From NCBI GenBank assembly GCA_002419585.1, contig DIGJ01000009.1, positions 62,001 through 126,000 of the forward strand: a DNA stretch of 64,000 nt. The letters are read 5' to 3'. Shown one piece after another: positions 17,091-25,562 of the stretch. Numbering within the stretch: the stretch's first letter is position 1; the number at the start of each line of letters is the position of its first letter. The notes below the pieces were generated by a model. It saw nothing but the letters and a program-made list of their open reading frames with translations. It had not been told where the DNA came from and searched no databases. The DNA comes from Lachnoclostridium sp. UBA5725 (GTDB lineage Bacteria; Bacillota; Clostridia; Lachnospirales; Lachnospiraceae). The position numbers were made by a program, and so were the translations under genes.

Positions 17091-18839
17091 TTAGTGCTTG
17101 TTAATGCTTCTCTTCACATAACTTGTATGCAACGTTTCATGTGCTTTGTGACTTCCTGGTTCGCCAAGATAATTTTCATAAAGTTCAATGATTGCTGGAT
17201 TTTCATGAGATTTTCTAAACTCTCTGGATTCATCCAAATCATAAAGTACTTTTGCACGAAGTGCGCGAATATCGGTTGAGTTACGAACACTTGCAGGTAC
17301 CTGAGGCTGCCCACCACCATTTACACATCCACCAGGGCATCCCATGATTTCAATGAAGTGATAATCTGCTTCGCCGTTTTCTACTTTTTCAAGTAAGGCT
17401 TTTGCATTTGCAAGTCCAGATGCAACCGCAAGTTTTACATCCATTCCTGCTACGTTGTAAGTAGCCTCTTTGATTCCTGCTACTCCACGAACCTCTTTGA
17501 ATTCTACTGGTGAGTCAGCAGCTTCGCCGGTTAATTTCCATACAGCAGTACGAAGAGCAGCTTCCATAACACCTCCAGTTGCACCAAAGATTATAGCAGC
17601 ACCAGTCGATTCGCCCAGAGGATTATCAAATTTCTCATCGGTAGGTAATGATAAGAAATTAAGTCCGGAACGCTCGATCATACGAGCTAATTCTCTCGTT
17701 GTGATGGAGATATCCACATCTGGTACGCCAGCTGCATTTTGATCGTCACGTCCGATTTCAAATTTCTTAGCGGTACATGGCATAACACTTACGCTCACGA
17801 TATCTTTTGGATCCCATCCCATCTTCTGCGCATAGTAGGTTTTAACAACGGCACCAAACATCTGCTGAGGAGATTTACAAGAGGATAAGTTTTCCGTCAT
17901 GTCAGGGAAGTAGTGTTCACAGTATTTAATCCATCCTGGAGAACAAGATGTGATTAATGGAAGTTTCCCACCGTTTTGAACACGATCAAGGAATTCAGTC
18001 GCTTCTTCCATAATGGTTAAGTCCGCACTGAAGTCAGTATCAAATACTTTATCAAAGCCTAGACGGCGAAGAGCAGCGATCATCTGATTTTCTGCGTTGG
18101 TTCCAATTGGAAGACCAAAAGATTCACCGATAGCAGCACGAACAGCCGGAGCAACCTGAACAATAACATGTTTTTCAGGATTAGCAATCGCTGCGAATAC
18201 TTCTTCTGTGTAATCTTTTTCATAAATAGCACCAACTGGACAGACAGCGATACACTGACCACAGGATACGCAGCTTGTTTCGCCAAGACCCATATCAAAT
18301 GGACTTGCTAGGCTGGTCTTAAATCCTCGCTCATTTGCTCCAATTACGCCAACCGCCTGTACTTTTTCACATACAGCAGAGCAACGACGACAGAGAATAC
18401 ATTTATTGTTATCACGAACCATATGAGCAGCAGTTGTGTCAATCGCATATTCATTTCTTTCGCCATCATAGATTGCTTCGTCTTCTACTTTTAAATCTCT
18501 TGAAAGTTTTTGTAATTCACAATCGCCACTTCTAACACATGATAAACACTTACGATCATGGTTTGAAAGAATCAACTGAAGAGTTTTCTTTCTAGAATCT
18601 AATACTTTTGGAGTATTTGTTCTTACTTCCATACCTTCGTTTACTGGATATACACAGGAAGCAACTAAGCTTCTTGCGCCTTTCACTTCTACGACACAGA
18701 TACGGCAAGCACCAATTTCATTAATATCCTTTAAGTAGCAAAGTGTTGGGATATCAATATGAGCTAATCTAGCAGCTTCAAGAATGGTTGAGCCTTCTGG
18801 TGCAGATACATCTACGCCGTTTATCTTTAAATTAATCAT
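17091..18839 (-). CDS. hndD: [FeFe] hydrogenase catalytic subunit, NAD-linked type
   Basis: 582-aa H-cluster subunit of a multimeric, probably electron-bifurcating hydrogenase. Order: N-terminal [2Fe-2S] plant-ferredoxin fold (C34, C45, C48, C62), His/Cys [4Fe-4S] site (H94, C98, C101, C107), two [4Fe-4S] sites (C147-C157 and C190-C200), then the H domain with L1 TSCSPGW (297-303), L2 MPCTAKK (353-359) and L3 EIMGCPGGCVNGGGQP (497-512), and a small-subunit-like tail. The start at 18839 follows AGGAGG by five bases; the open frame extends 20 codons further into hndC, which has no ribosome site. It is the last gene of the minus-strand operon. Confidence 0.93.
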   Translation of the reverse strand: MINLKINGVDVSAPEGSTILEAARLAHIDIPTLCYLKDINEIGACRICVVEVKGARSLVASCVYPVNEGMEVRTNTPKVLDSRKKTLQLILSNHDRKCLSCVRSGDCELQKLSRDLKVEDEAIYDGERNEYAIDTTAAHMVRDNNKCILCRRCSAVCEKVQAVGVIGANERGFKTSLASPFDMGLGETSCVSCGQCIAVCPVGAIYEKDYTEEVFAAIANPEKHVIVQVAPAVRAAIGESFGLPIGTNAENQMIAALRRLGFDKVFDTDFSADLTIMEEATEFLDRVQNGGKLPLITSCSPGWIKYCEHYFPDMTENLSSCKSPQQMFGAVVKTYYAQKMGWDPKDIVSVSVMPCTAKKFEIGRDDQNAAGVPDVDISITTRELARMIERSGLNFLSLPTDEKFDNPLGESTGAAIIFGATGGVMEAALRTAVWKLTGEAADSPVEFKEVRGVAGIKEATYNVAGMDVKLAVASGLANAKALLEKVENGEADYHFIEIMGCPGGCVNGGGQPQVPASVRNSTDIRALRAKVLYDLDESREFRKSHENPAIIELYENYLGEPGSHKAHETLHTSYVKRSINKH

Positions 18840-18849
18840 GATTGCCTCC

Positions 18850-20643
18850 TTATTTCTTAGAAATTGCGCCAAATTTACATTTTTCCATACAAGCACCACA
18901 TTTTACACAAAGTTCTTGTGAGATAACGTGTGGTTCTTTGACTGTTCCGGAGATTGCTCCGTTTGGACAAACTCTAGCACATAAAGTACAACCCTTACAT
19001 TTTGCTGGATCAATGTTGTAAGAAAGTAAGGATTTACAAACACCTGCAGGACATTTTTTATCAACTACATGAGCAAGATATTCATCTTTGAAGTAACGAA
19101 GAGTAGATAAAACTGGATTTGGTGCAGTCTGACCTAAACCACAAAGTGAATTTTCTTTGATGTAATAGCATAATTCCTCTAGCTTATCAATATCTGCTAA
19201 GGTACCTTGTCCTTTTGTAATCTTATCGAGAATTTCAAGCATTCTCTTTGTTCCAATACGACATGGAGTACATTTACCGCAAGATTCATCTACCGTAAAC
19301 TCTAAAAAGAATTTAGCGATATCAACCATACAGTTATCTTCATCCATTACGATAAGTCCACCAGAACCCATCATGGAACCGATGCTGATCAAGTTATCAT
19401 AGTCTATTTCAATATCAAAATGTTCTGCTGGAATACATCCACCGGATGGTCCTCCTGTTTGAGCAGCTTTAAACTTTTTTCCGTTTGGAATACCGCCACC
19501 GATTTCGTCAATTACGGTACGAAGCGTTGTTCCCATAGGAATTTCTACTAGTCCGGTATTGTTAATTTTTCCACCAAGTGCAAATACTTTCGTTCCTTTT
19601 GATTTTTCAGTACCCATGGATGCAAACCACTGCGCACCATTTAAGATAATCTGAGGAACATTCGCATAAGTTTCTACATTGTTAAGAATCGTAGGTTTTT
19701 GGAATAATCCTTGTTCCGCTGGGAATGGTGGACGTGGACGTGGCTCACCACGATTTCCTTCGATGGATGTCATAAGAGCGGTCTCTTCACCACATACGAA
19801 TGCACCAGCACCAAGTCTTAACTCGATATCAAAGCAAAAGTCTGTTCCAAAAATATTTTTACCCAATAATCCATATTCTCTTGCTTGCGCTAACGCAATT
19901 TTTAAACGATCAACCGCAATTGGATATTCTGCACGAACGTAGATATAACCTTGGTCAGCACCAATTGCATAACCAGCAATTGCCATAGCTTCAAATACTA
20001 CGTGTGGATCGCCTTCCAATACGGAACGATCCATGAATGCACCTGGATCTCCTTCGTCTGCATTACAGCAAACATATTTCTGTCCGCCTTTTACTAAATC
20101 CTTCGCTAACTGCCACTTTCTTCCGGTAGGGAAACCACCGCCGCCTCGGCCACGAAGTCCACTGTCTAAGATGCATTTAATAACATCATCAGGAGACATT
20201 TCCGTTAAAACTTTACCTAATGCTTCGTACCCACGAGTTGCAATATATTCATCAATATTTTCTGGATTGATAACACCACAGTTACGAAGTGCAATTCTGT
20301 TTTGTTTTTTGTAAAAAGCAGTTTCGTTTAAGGATAAAACGCTGCCTTCGTCGGTTACTGTTTCATTATAAAGCAGACGTTTTACAATTCTACCTTTTAA
20401 TAAATGTTCCTTAACAATCTCTTCAATATCTTCCACTTTAACCATGGAGTAAAAAGATGCTTCTGGATATATAATCATAATTGGTCCTAAAGCGCATAGA
20501 CCATGACAACCCGTCTGTACGATGGAAACTTCTTCGCTAAGACCATTTTTGTCGATTTCTGCTTGCAGTGTATTAATTATTTCCTGGCTTCCAGAGGAAG
20601 TACAACCGGTACCACCGCAAACCAAAACGTGTGAACGATACAT
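18850..20643 (-). CDS. hndC: Hydrogenase NADH-binding flavoprotein subunit (NuoF-like)
   Basis: 597-aa diaphorase subunit passing electrons between NAD(H), FMN and Fe-S clusters. It has an N-terminal thioredoxin-like [2Fe-2S] domain (CGGTGCTSSGSQE, C46xxxC), the NuoF core with NADH site GRGGGGFPTGRKW, FMN site CNADEGDPGAFMDR and GAGAYVCGEE-like GAGAFVCGEETAL, the [4Fe-4S] motif ESCGKCTPCRIG, and two C-terminal ferredoxin motifs (CKGCTLCARVCP, CVKCGACMEKC). This is the HydB/HndC layout of trimeric and tetrameric hydrogenases. It starts behind GAGGAGG and ends 10 bases before hndD. Confidence 0.93.
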   Translation of the reverse strand: MYRSHVLVCGGTGCTSSGSQEIINTLQAEIDKNGLSEEVSIVQTGCHGLCALGPIMIIYPEASFYSMVKVEDIEEIVKEHLLKGRIVKRLLYNETVTDEGSVLSLNETAFYKKQNRIALRNCGVINPENIDEYIATRGYEALGKVLTEMSPDDVIKCILDSGLRGRGGGGFPTGRKWQLAKDLVKGGQKYVCCNADEGDPGAFMDRSVLEGDPHVVFEAMAIAGYAIGADQGYIYVRAEYPIAVDRLKIALAQAREYGLLGKNIFGTDFCFDIELRLGAGAFVCGEETALMTSIEGNRGEPRPRPPFPAEQGLFQKPTILNNVETYANVPQIILNGAQWFASMGTEKSKGTKVFALGGKINNTGLVEIPMGTTLRTVIDEIGGGIPNGKKFKAAQTGGPSGGCIPAEHFDIEIDYDNLISIGSMMGSGGLIVMDEDNCMVDIAKFFLEFTVDESCGKCTPCRIGTKRMLEILDKITKGQGTLADIDKLEELCYYIKENSLCGLGQTAPNPVLSTLRYFKDEYLAHVVDKKCPAGVCKSLLSYNIDPAKCKGCTLCARVCPNGAISGTVKEPHVISQELCVKCGACMEKCKFGAISKK

Positions 20644-20660
20644 AATAAGTCCTCCTCTAA

Positions 20661-21032
20661 TTATTTAATAGCGTTGTTAATAACATATTCTGCAACAACT
20701 TGACCACGGATTAGGTGTTGTTCAACAACTTCCAAGGCTTTTTCTGGTGTCATTTTAACATATGTTACTTTTTCTTTACCAGGTTCAAATATTTCTACAA
20801 TTGGTTCGTATTGGCAAAGTCCAATACATCCTGTTTGTGTTACCGCAACATTGTTCAAATTTTTTGTTTGTACGGCATCTGATAATGTGGTAAGAACTGG
20901 TCTTGCACCACTTGCAATACCGCAGGTAGCCATTCCTACAACAACTCTTGTTTGTGAGCTGTCTTCTGATCTAAGACCAACCTGGCCCTGCATTCTCTCT
21001 CTAATTTCTCTTAATTCTTCTAGAGATTTCAT
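20661..21032 (-). CDS. hndB: Hydrogenase [2Fe-2S] ferredoxin-like subunit
   Basis: 123-aa thioredoxin-like [2Fe-2S] protein of the HndB type. An N-terminal helix (MKSLEELREIRERMQGQ) is followed by the binding domain with GMATCGIASGARPV and TGCIGLCQYEPIVEIFEPG, together the C-x4-C...C-x3-C set. I take the ATG at 21032 as start because AAGGATGG lies about nine bases ahead; earlier in-frame ATGs overlap the preceding gene. It sits between the GHKL ATPase gene and hndC. Confidence 0.87.
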   Translation of the reverse strand: MKSLEELREIRERMQGQVGLRSEDSSQTRVVVGMATCGIASGARPVLTTLSDAVQTKNLNNVAVTQTGCIGLCQYEPIVEIFEPGKEKVTYVKMTPEKALEVVEQHLIRGQVVAEYVINNAIK

Positions 21033-21048
21033 ATAATTATCCATCCTT

Positions 21049-21606
21049 TCAATAGAAAGCTCCATGGTCAATTTCCTGCTTATTTACCGTTAAATATTCT
21101 TTTATATAAGCGGATACCTCTGGAGTGTTAAGCGCTACTCCGTCCAATATTTTTTTAAATTCCCTTGTATCAAGTGAAAAGCTTTCCCCATTATTGGTAT
21201 AGGTGTATAAAAAATCCGTTTGCGTATTGAAGGTTACTAACATGTGAATGGTACTTGTAATATCACCTAAAGGCATACGATCAATATGTGATAATGTAAA
21301 AGTTGCGGTTACCACCGTGCCTACATTTACTGTTGATTCAATATGAAAGGTGCCATTTGTACCAAGTGCAGCTTGTTTAAAAAAAGGGATACCTAGTCCT
21401 ACTTTTCTGGTGGTCCTAGTAGTAAAGAAGGGGTCCTCTACCCGATCTATTTGTTCTTTTGTCATACCACATCCGTTATCCTTAATTGATATAGCTAGGA
21501 TGTCTTTCTTCGCATCAGACAAAACGCTGATTTCTATAAGAGTTGCATTTGCTCGAATTGAGTTTTGTGCTACATCTAGAATATTTAAAGAAAGTTCAGG
21601 CATCAT
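21049..21606 (-). CDS. GHKL-type ATP-binding protein in hydrogenase operon
   Basis: 185-aa protein with a histidine-kinase-like ATPase fold but no phosphoacceptor domain: N-box LDVAQNSIRANAT, G1 IKDNGCGM, F-box-like DPFFTTR and G2 GLGIPFFKQAA. The C-terminal 70 residues are not recognised. GGAGG lies nine bases before the first of two adjacent ATGs (21606). Such ATPases recur between hndA and hndB homologues in clostridial hydrogenase operons. Their role is unknown; regulation of expression, as for anti-sigma kinases, is possible. A second anti-sigma-like ATPase is encoded in the divergent operon (22694). Confidence 0.8.
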   Translation of the reverse strand: MMPELSLNILDVAQNSIRANATLIEISVLSDAKKDILAISIKDNGCGMTKEQIDRVEDPFFTTRTTRKVGLGIPFFKQAALGTNGTFHIESTVNVGTVVTATFTLSHIDRMPLGDITSTIHMLVTFNTQTDFLYTYTNNGESFSLDTREFKKILDGVALNTPEVSAYIKEYLTVNKQEIDHGAFY

Positions 21607-21636
21607 AATTTTTCGCCTCCAACTGGTCAAAAAATA

Positions 21637-22131
21637 TTAAGCATACTTTGCTAAAATATCATCGACATCATCAACGGTAAGACGACCATAAACTTCATCG
21701 TCAACAGTGAGAACAGGAGCAAGACCGCATGCTCCGATACAACGGCAAGCGTCAAGTGAAAACTTACCATCTGGTGTACAACCACCATTTTCAATACCTA
21801 ACTTTTCGCTAAATTTACTGAAGATATCTCCAGATCCTTTTACGTAGCAGGCAGTACCAAGACAGACGCTGATCTTGTGCTTTCCTTTTGGATTGAGTGA
21901 AAATTGAGAATAGAAAGTGGTAATACCATAGATCTTTTCTAACGGAATATTCATTTCGTCAGAGATCATGGTTTGCACCTCAATTGGCAGATATCCATAG
22001 ATATCTTGTGCTTTTTGCAGGATAGGCATAAGAGCGCCTTTTTCATCTTTATGTTCGGCAATAACATTTTTTAAGGCGACTTCCTGCTCGTTCGTTCCTT
22101 TAAAAGGAACGGTTTGATTTTGTGAACCCAT
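21637..22131 (-). CDS. hndA: Hydrogenase NuoE-like [2Fe-2S] subunit
   Basis: 164-aa thioredoxin-like subunit (HydC/HndA), first gene of the bifurcating-hydrogenase operon. An N-terminal helical bundle (LMPILQKAQDIYGYLP) precedes the [2Fe-2S] domain with CLGTACYVKGS and DACRCIGACGLAPVL, the four cluster cysteines. ITTFYSQFSL is conserved in NuoE. The start ATG follows AAGGAGGTC. Together with HndB, HndC and HndD it should form an NAD(P)H- and ferredoxin-linked hydrogenase. Confidence 0.9.
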   Translation of the reverse strand: MGSQNQTVPFKGTNEQEVALKNVIAEHKDEKGALMPILQKAQDIYGYLPIEVQTMISDEMNIPLEKIYGITTFYSQFSLNPKGKHKISVCLGTACYVKGSGDIFSKFSEKLGIENGGCTPDGKFSLDACRCIGACGLAPVLTVDDEVYGRLTVDDVDDILAKYA

Positions 22132-22202
22132 TTTTAGACCTCCTTGATAGTAAAAAGATAATCTCTTATTTTAAAAAACAAGATTTTTGTCAGAACAACT
22201 AG

Positions 22203-22208
22203 ATTATA
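22203..22208 (-). promoter_or_regulatory. Extended -10 of the hydrogenase operon
   Basis: Minus-strand TGCTATAAT, an extended -10 (complement of 22203-22208 for the hexamer), 72 bases before hndA. The -35 region is weak (TGGATT at 17 bases). Confidence 0.45.
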
Positions 22209-22267
22209 GCATAAGGGTGTTGAAAAATCCATGTAGATTTATGGAAATTGTTAAATAATAGATTAGT

Positions 22268-22296
22268 TTGCAAATAAATATGCCCAATGATATAAT
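22268..22296 (+). promoter_or_regulatory. Promoter of the sensory-hydrogenase operon
   Basis: TTGCAA (22268-22273), a spacer of exactly 17 bases and TATAAT (22291-22296), about 50 bases before the first DRTGG gene. The two hydrogenase operons therefore diverge from a 213-base region. Confidence 0.65.
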
Positions 22297-22344
22297 TTTT
22301 AGAATAGAAATGTGAACAGAATTACCAAAAGGAGATGATATTCC

Positions 22345-22701
22345 ATGACAATTGAAGACGTTAAAAACATACTGGGAGCTCGCGTAATATGGGGGGCTGA
22401 GTATATGGATCGGGAAGTTTATACTGCTTGTGGATCTGACATGATGAGTGATGTATTGGCATTTGTAAAAGATCATTCTGTGTTATTAACTGGATTATGC
22501 AATCCACAGGTGATTCGTACAGCCGAAATGATGGATATTGTATGTGTAATCTTTGTTCGAGGTAAAATTCCGGATGAATCGATAATCGCGTTAGCAATGG
22601 AAAAGGAGATTCCTATATTAACCACTGGCCACCGAATGTTTTCAGCCTGTGGAATGCTTTATGAAAATGGACTTCATGGGGGTGCACCATATAATGACTG
22701 A
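22345..22701 (+). CDS. DRTGG-domain protein
   Basis: 118-aa single DRTGG-type domain (MTIEDVKNILGARVIWG ... LLTGLCNPQVIRTAEMMDI ... GKIPDESIIALAMEKEIPILTT). The domain occurs with CBS and PTA proteins; its ligand is unknown. The ribosome site AAAGGAG precedes the ATG. It opens an operon with an RsbW-like ATPase, a sensory-type hydrogenase, a second DRTGG protein and a PHP protein, a set found together in clostridia. The 3' end overlaps the next start by eight bases. Confidence 0.75.
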   Translation: MTIEDVKNILGARVIWGAEYMDREVYTACGSDMMSDVLAFVKDHSVLLTGLCNPQVIRTAEMMDIVCVIFVRGKIPDESIIALAMEKEIPILTTGHRMFSACGMLYENGLHGGAPYND

Positions 22702-23119
22702 TCGAATAACCTTAAATTATGAAGTTTCTGCAGAGGACTTTACACGGGCTGGAGAAGCTTCAAGTGATGTTAAGAAAAAGCTAAAACAAATGGGTGTGGA
22801 ACCTTCCACCATAACGAAAGTTGCAATTGCGATGTATGAGGGTGAAATCAATATGGTAATTCATGCACAGGGGGGGCAGATTAATGTAGTTATTTCTCCG
22901 GATGAAGTATTGATGAAGCTGGCTGACCGAGGTCCAGGTATTAACGATATTGAAAAAGCAATGGAGGCGGGATTTTCTACTGCACCAGATAATATAAGAG
23001 CATTAGGATTTGGGGCAGGAATGGGACTTCCCAACATGAAAAAGTATTCTGATGAGATGCAAATAGAGACAGAAATTGGAAAAGGGACGACAGTTACGAT
23101 GAAAGTGTTTCTTTCGTAA
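22694..23119 (+). CDS. RsbW-like anti-sigma/serine kinase ATPase
   Basis: 141-aa HATPase (GHKL) protein of the anti-sigma factor type: TKVAIAMYEGEINMVIHA is the N-box, LADRGPGINDIEKAM the G1 box and GFGAGMGLPNMKKYSD the G2 box. I choose the ATG at 22694, which overlaps the end of the DRTGG gene and follows a GGGGGTG site; the open frame also runs further upstream in the overlap. Next to a hydrogenase-like sensor it may pass a redox or H2 signal to a phosphorylation switch. No sigma factor or antagonist gene is adjacent, so the partner is unknown. Confidence 0.8.
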   Translation: MTDRITLNYEVSAEDFTRAGEASSDVKKKLKQMGVEPSTITKVAIAMYEGEINMVIHAQGGQINVVISPDEVLMKLADRGPGINDIEKAMEAGFSTAPDNIRALGFGAGMGLPNMKKYSDEMQIETEIGKGTTVTMKVFLS

Positions 23120-23147
23120 GCTGCCTTAGTGAAAGGTGTGTAGCAAC

Positions 23148-24443
23148 ATGGATAAGTTTTTTACTTCAGTGCAATTAGACGAAGAGTTATGCAAGGGTTG
23201 TATTAATTGCATTAAGCGTTGCCCAACACAAGCAATTCGCGTTCGAAATGGAAAAGCATGTATTACAAAGAAGTTTTGTATTGATTGCGGAGAATGTATT
23301 CGAATTTGTCCACACCATGCCAAGAAAGCGACGTATGACCCGCTTAGTGTAATGAATGATTATGAATATACGGTAGCGTTACCAGCGCCTTCTTTGTATG
23401 GGCAATTTAATAATCTGGATGATGTTAACATTGTTCTGACTGCGCTAAAGAGAATGGGATTTGATGATGTTTATGAAGTAAGTGGGGCTGCTGAACTAGT
23501 CTCCGAGATGTCACGTAAATATGTAGAAAAACACAAAGAAAAATGGCCGATTGTTAGTACAGCATGTCCTTCTATTATCCGTTTGATTCGTGTGCGTTTT
23601 CCAAATCTTTTAGACCATTTGTTGCCAATTCAGGCACCAGTTGATCTGGCGGCAGCAGTAGCGAGGCAGCAGGCAATGGAAAAGACGGGACTTTCTACAG
23701 ATAAAATCGGTATCATTTTTATTTCCCCTTGTCCGGCCAAGGTATCTGCGGTAAAGACGCCACTTGGTATAGATAAAAGCAATGTGGATGCAGTACTTGC
23801 CATTAAGGATGTATATCCTGTTTTGCTTGGGTTTATGAAAGAGGCAGTTGATCATATTGAAGATCTGAGTATATCTGGTAAAATCGGAGTTGGGTGGGGC
23901 AATTGTGGTGGCGAAGCCAGTGGCCTGCTAACGGATAATTATCTGGCCGCTGATGGCATTGAAAATGTGATTCGTGTTCTAGAAGATTTGGAAGATGAAA
24001 AATTTTCTAATCTTACCTTCATAGAGCTAAATGCCTGCAGTGCAGGTTGTGTTGGAGGAGTTCTTACGGTGGAAAATCCTTACGTTGCCAAAGTGAAGAT
24101 AAAGAGAATGATTAAGTATATGCCAGTAGCGATGAATCATTTACCTAAAAAAGAAGAACTACAAAAAGCATATCTTTCAATTAACCCATTTTGGACGAGC
24201 CGGGTAGAATATGAACCTGTTTTTAAACTTGGAGATAATTTGAAAGAAGGAATAGAAAAAATGTCACTGGTGGAAGATTATATTAAGAAATTTCCGGGGC
24301 TTGATTGTGGGGCGTGTGGTGCACCTACCTGCCAGGCTCTGGCTGAGGATATTGTCCGTGGTGTTGCAAAAGAAAAAGATTGTATTTATATATTGAAGCA
24401 AAAAATACACAAGATTTCTGATGAATTTTCTGAATTAGAGTAA
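23148..24443 (+). CDS. Sensory-type [FeFe] hydrogenase-like protein
   Basis: 431-aa iron-sulfur protein. Two N-terminal [4Fe-4S] sites (C15/18/21/25 and C44/47/50/54) precede an H-cluster-like domain. The four cysteines that anchor the cubane are kept (C140, C195, C297, C301), but the motifs are altered: L1 is STACPS with Ala-139 in place of one of the paired cysteines, L2 is SPCPAK without the leading Met, and L3 is ELNACSAGC without the GGGQP tail. A C-terminal Cys cluster (C387, C390, C395, C412; LDCGACGAPTC) resembles the Fe-S domain of corrinoid proteins. Such changes mark group C/D putative sensory hydrogenases. GTGAAAGGTG supports the ATG at 23148. Confidence 0.82.
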   Translation: MDKFFTSVQLDEELCKGCINCIKRCPTQAIRVRNGKACITKKFCIDCGECIRICPHHAKKATYDPLSVMNDYEYTVALPAPSLYGQFNNLDDVNIVLTALKRMGFDDVYEVSGAAELVSEMSRKYVEKHKEKWPIVSTACPSIIRLIRVRFPNLLDHLLPIQAPVDLAAAVARQQAMEKTGLSTDKIGIIFISPCPAKVSAVKTPLGIDKSNVDAVLAIKDVYPVLLGFMKEAVDHIEDLSISGKIGVGWGNCGGEASGLLTDNYLAADGIENVIRVLEDLEDEKFSNLTFIELNACSAGCVGGVLTVENPYVAKVKIKRMIKYMPVAMNHLPKKEELQKAYLSINPFWTSRVEYEPVFKLGDNLKEGIEKMSLVEDYIKKFPGLDCGACGAPTCQALAEDIVRGVAKEKDCIYILKQKIHKISDEFSELE

Positions 24444-24511
24444 ATACAGATATGCTTAATTTCGTATAAATTTGTTTAATATAATAGTATAAACACAAGG
24501 AGGATATTGGA

Positions 24512-24847
24512 TTGAAGATAAAAGATTTGATTGATGCGAATCTGTTTACGGTACTGAATCAAGGAAAAGATGTAGAACAAGAAATTACCAAACCATTTTG
24601 CTGTGATTTATTAAGCATCTGTATGAGTAAGACCCCAAAGGGTGCAGCTTGGGTTACGGTTATGGGTAATATCAATACCCTTGCTGTTTTATCATTGACG
24701 GATGCATCTTGTATTATTTTAGCTGAAAATGCTGTTTTTGATGAGCCAGCATTAGAAAAAGCGAAAAGTGAAGGAATCACGGTATTTCGTACCGAACTTC
24801 CTGTTTTTGAATCGGCACTTGCCGTTTACAATTTACGAAATGATTAG
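24512..24847 (+). CDS. Second DRTGG-like protein
   Basis: 111-aa small protein resembling the product of 22345: it starts MKIKDLIDANLFTVLNQG and has NINTLAVLSLTDASCIILAENAVFDEPALEKAKSE (in segments), ending in a helix. This is the DRTGG pattern without the complete signature, so the assignment is by weak similarity and operon context. The start may be the TTG at 24512 behind AAGGAGGAT. The last codons overlap the PHP gene start (AAATGATTAG). Confidence 0.65.
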   Translation: MKIKDLIDANLFTVLNQGKDVEQEITKPFCCDLLSICMSKTPKGAAWVTVMGNINTLAVLSLTDASCIILAENAVFDEPALEKAKSEGITVFRTELPVFESALAVYNLRND

Positions 24848-25550
24848 TTTAAGCTATGATTTGCATCTGCACTCCTGTCTATCGCCTTGCTCAGATGATG
24901 ACATGACACCTGCTAATATAGTAGGAATGGCAGCATTAAAAGGATTGGCTGTAGTTGCTTTAACGGATCATAACAGTTGTAAAAACTGTCCTCCATTTCT
25001 GAAACTTACAAAAGAGTATGGCATGATAGGAATTCCGGGTATGGAATTGACCACGCAGGAAGAAGTTCATGTAGTATGCTTGTTTCCAACACTTGTGGAT
25101 GCATTAAACTTTGATAAATTGGTAGAAGGTCGTTTGATTCCAGTTCAAAACAAGCCAGAGATATTTGGAAAGCAGCAGATCGTGGATGAAGAAGAACGGG
25201 TAATAGGAATCGTTGACAATTTGCTCATCAATAGCACAACAATCGGATTTGATGAAGTTTATGATTTAATTGGTCAGTTTCATGGTATTATGATTCCGGC
25301 TCATTTGGATAAAAATTCAAACAGTCTCATTTCAAACTTAGGTTTTGTACCACCGGATAGTCGATTTACCTGTTTTGAACTTAAAAATATGGCAAATCTT
25401 CATTATTTACAAAACTTAAATCCTTACTTAAAAAGTTGTAAGGTAATCACAGATTCGGATGCGCATTACCTAGAGAATATCAATGAGGCGGATAACGTTT
25501 TATATGTAAGAGAGCGTAGTATAGAAGCTGTCTTGGAAGCATTGAAATAG
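24840..25550 (+). CDS. PHP-domain phosphoesterase
   Basis: 236-aa metal-dependent phosphoesterase of the PHP superfamily. The metal motifs are DLHLHSCLSPC (HxH), ALTDHNSC (DH), PGMELTTQEEVHVVCLF (E and H), IPAHLDKN and TDSDAHY (DxH). It could be a nucleotide or small-molecule phosphatase; the substrate is unknown. I choose the ATG at 24840 because it overlaps the upstream stop and starts at the conserved motif; a longer frame upstream is part of the DRTGG gene. It is the last gene of the sensory-hydrogenase operon, and the repeat element at 25563 starts 12 bases after its stop. Confidence 0.8.
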   Translation: MISLSYDLHLHSCLSPCSDDDMTPANIVGMAALKGLAVVALTDHNSCKNCPPFLKLTKEYGMIGIPGMELTTQEEVHVVCLFPTLVDALNFDKLVEGRLIPVQNKPEIFGKQQIVDEEERVIGIVDNLLINSTTIGFDEVYDLIGQFHGIMIPAHLDKNSNSLISNLGFVPPDSRFTCFELKNMANLHYLQNLNPYLKSCKVITDSDAHYLENINEADNVLYVRERSIEAVLEALK

Positions 25551-25562
25551 GGATTCGTGAGC

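Noticed and set aside
17094..20314. Several 60-90 codon ORFs on the plus strand opposite the hydrogenase genes
   Set aside because: They lie antisense to well-supported enzymes, have no ribosome sites and are rich in residues produced by mirrored codons.
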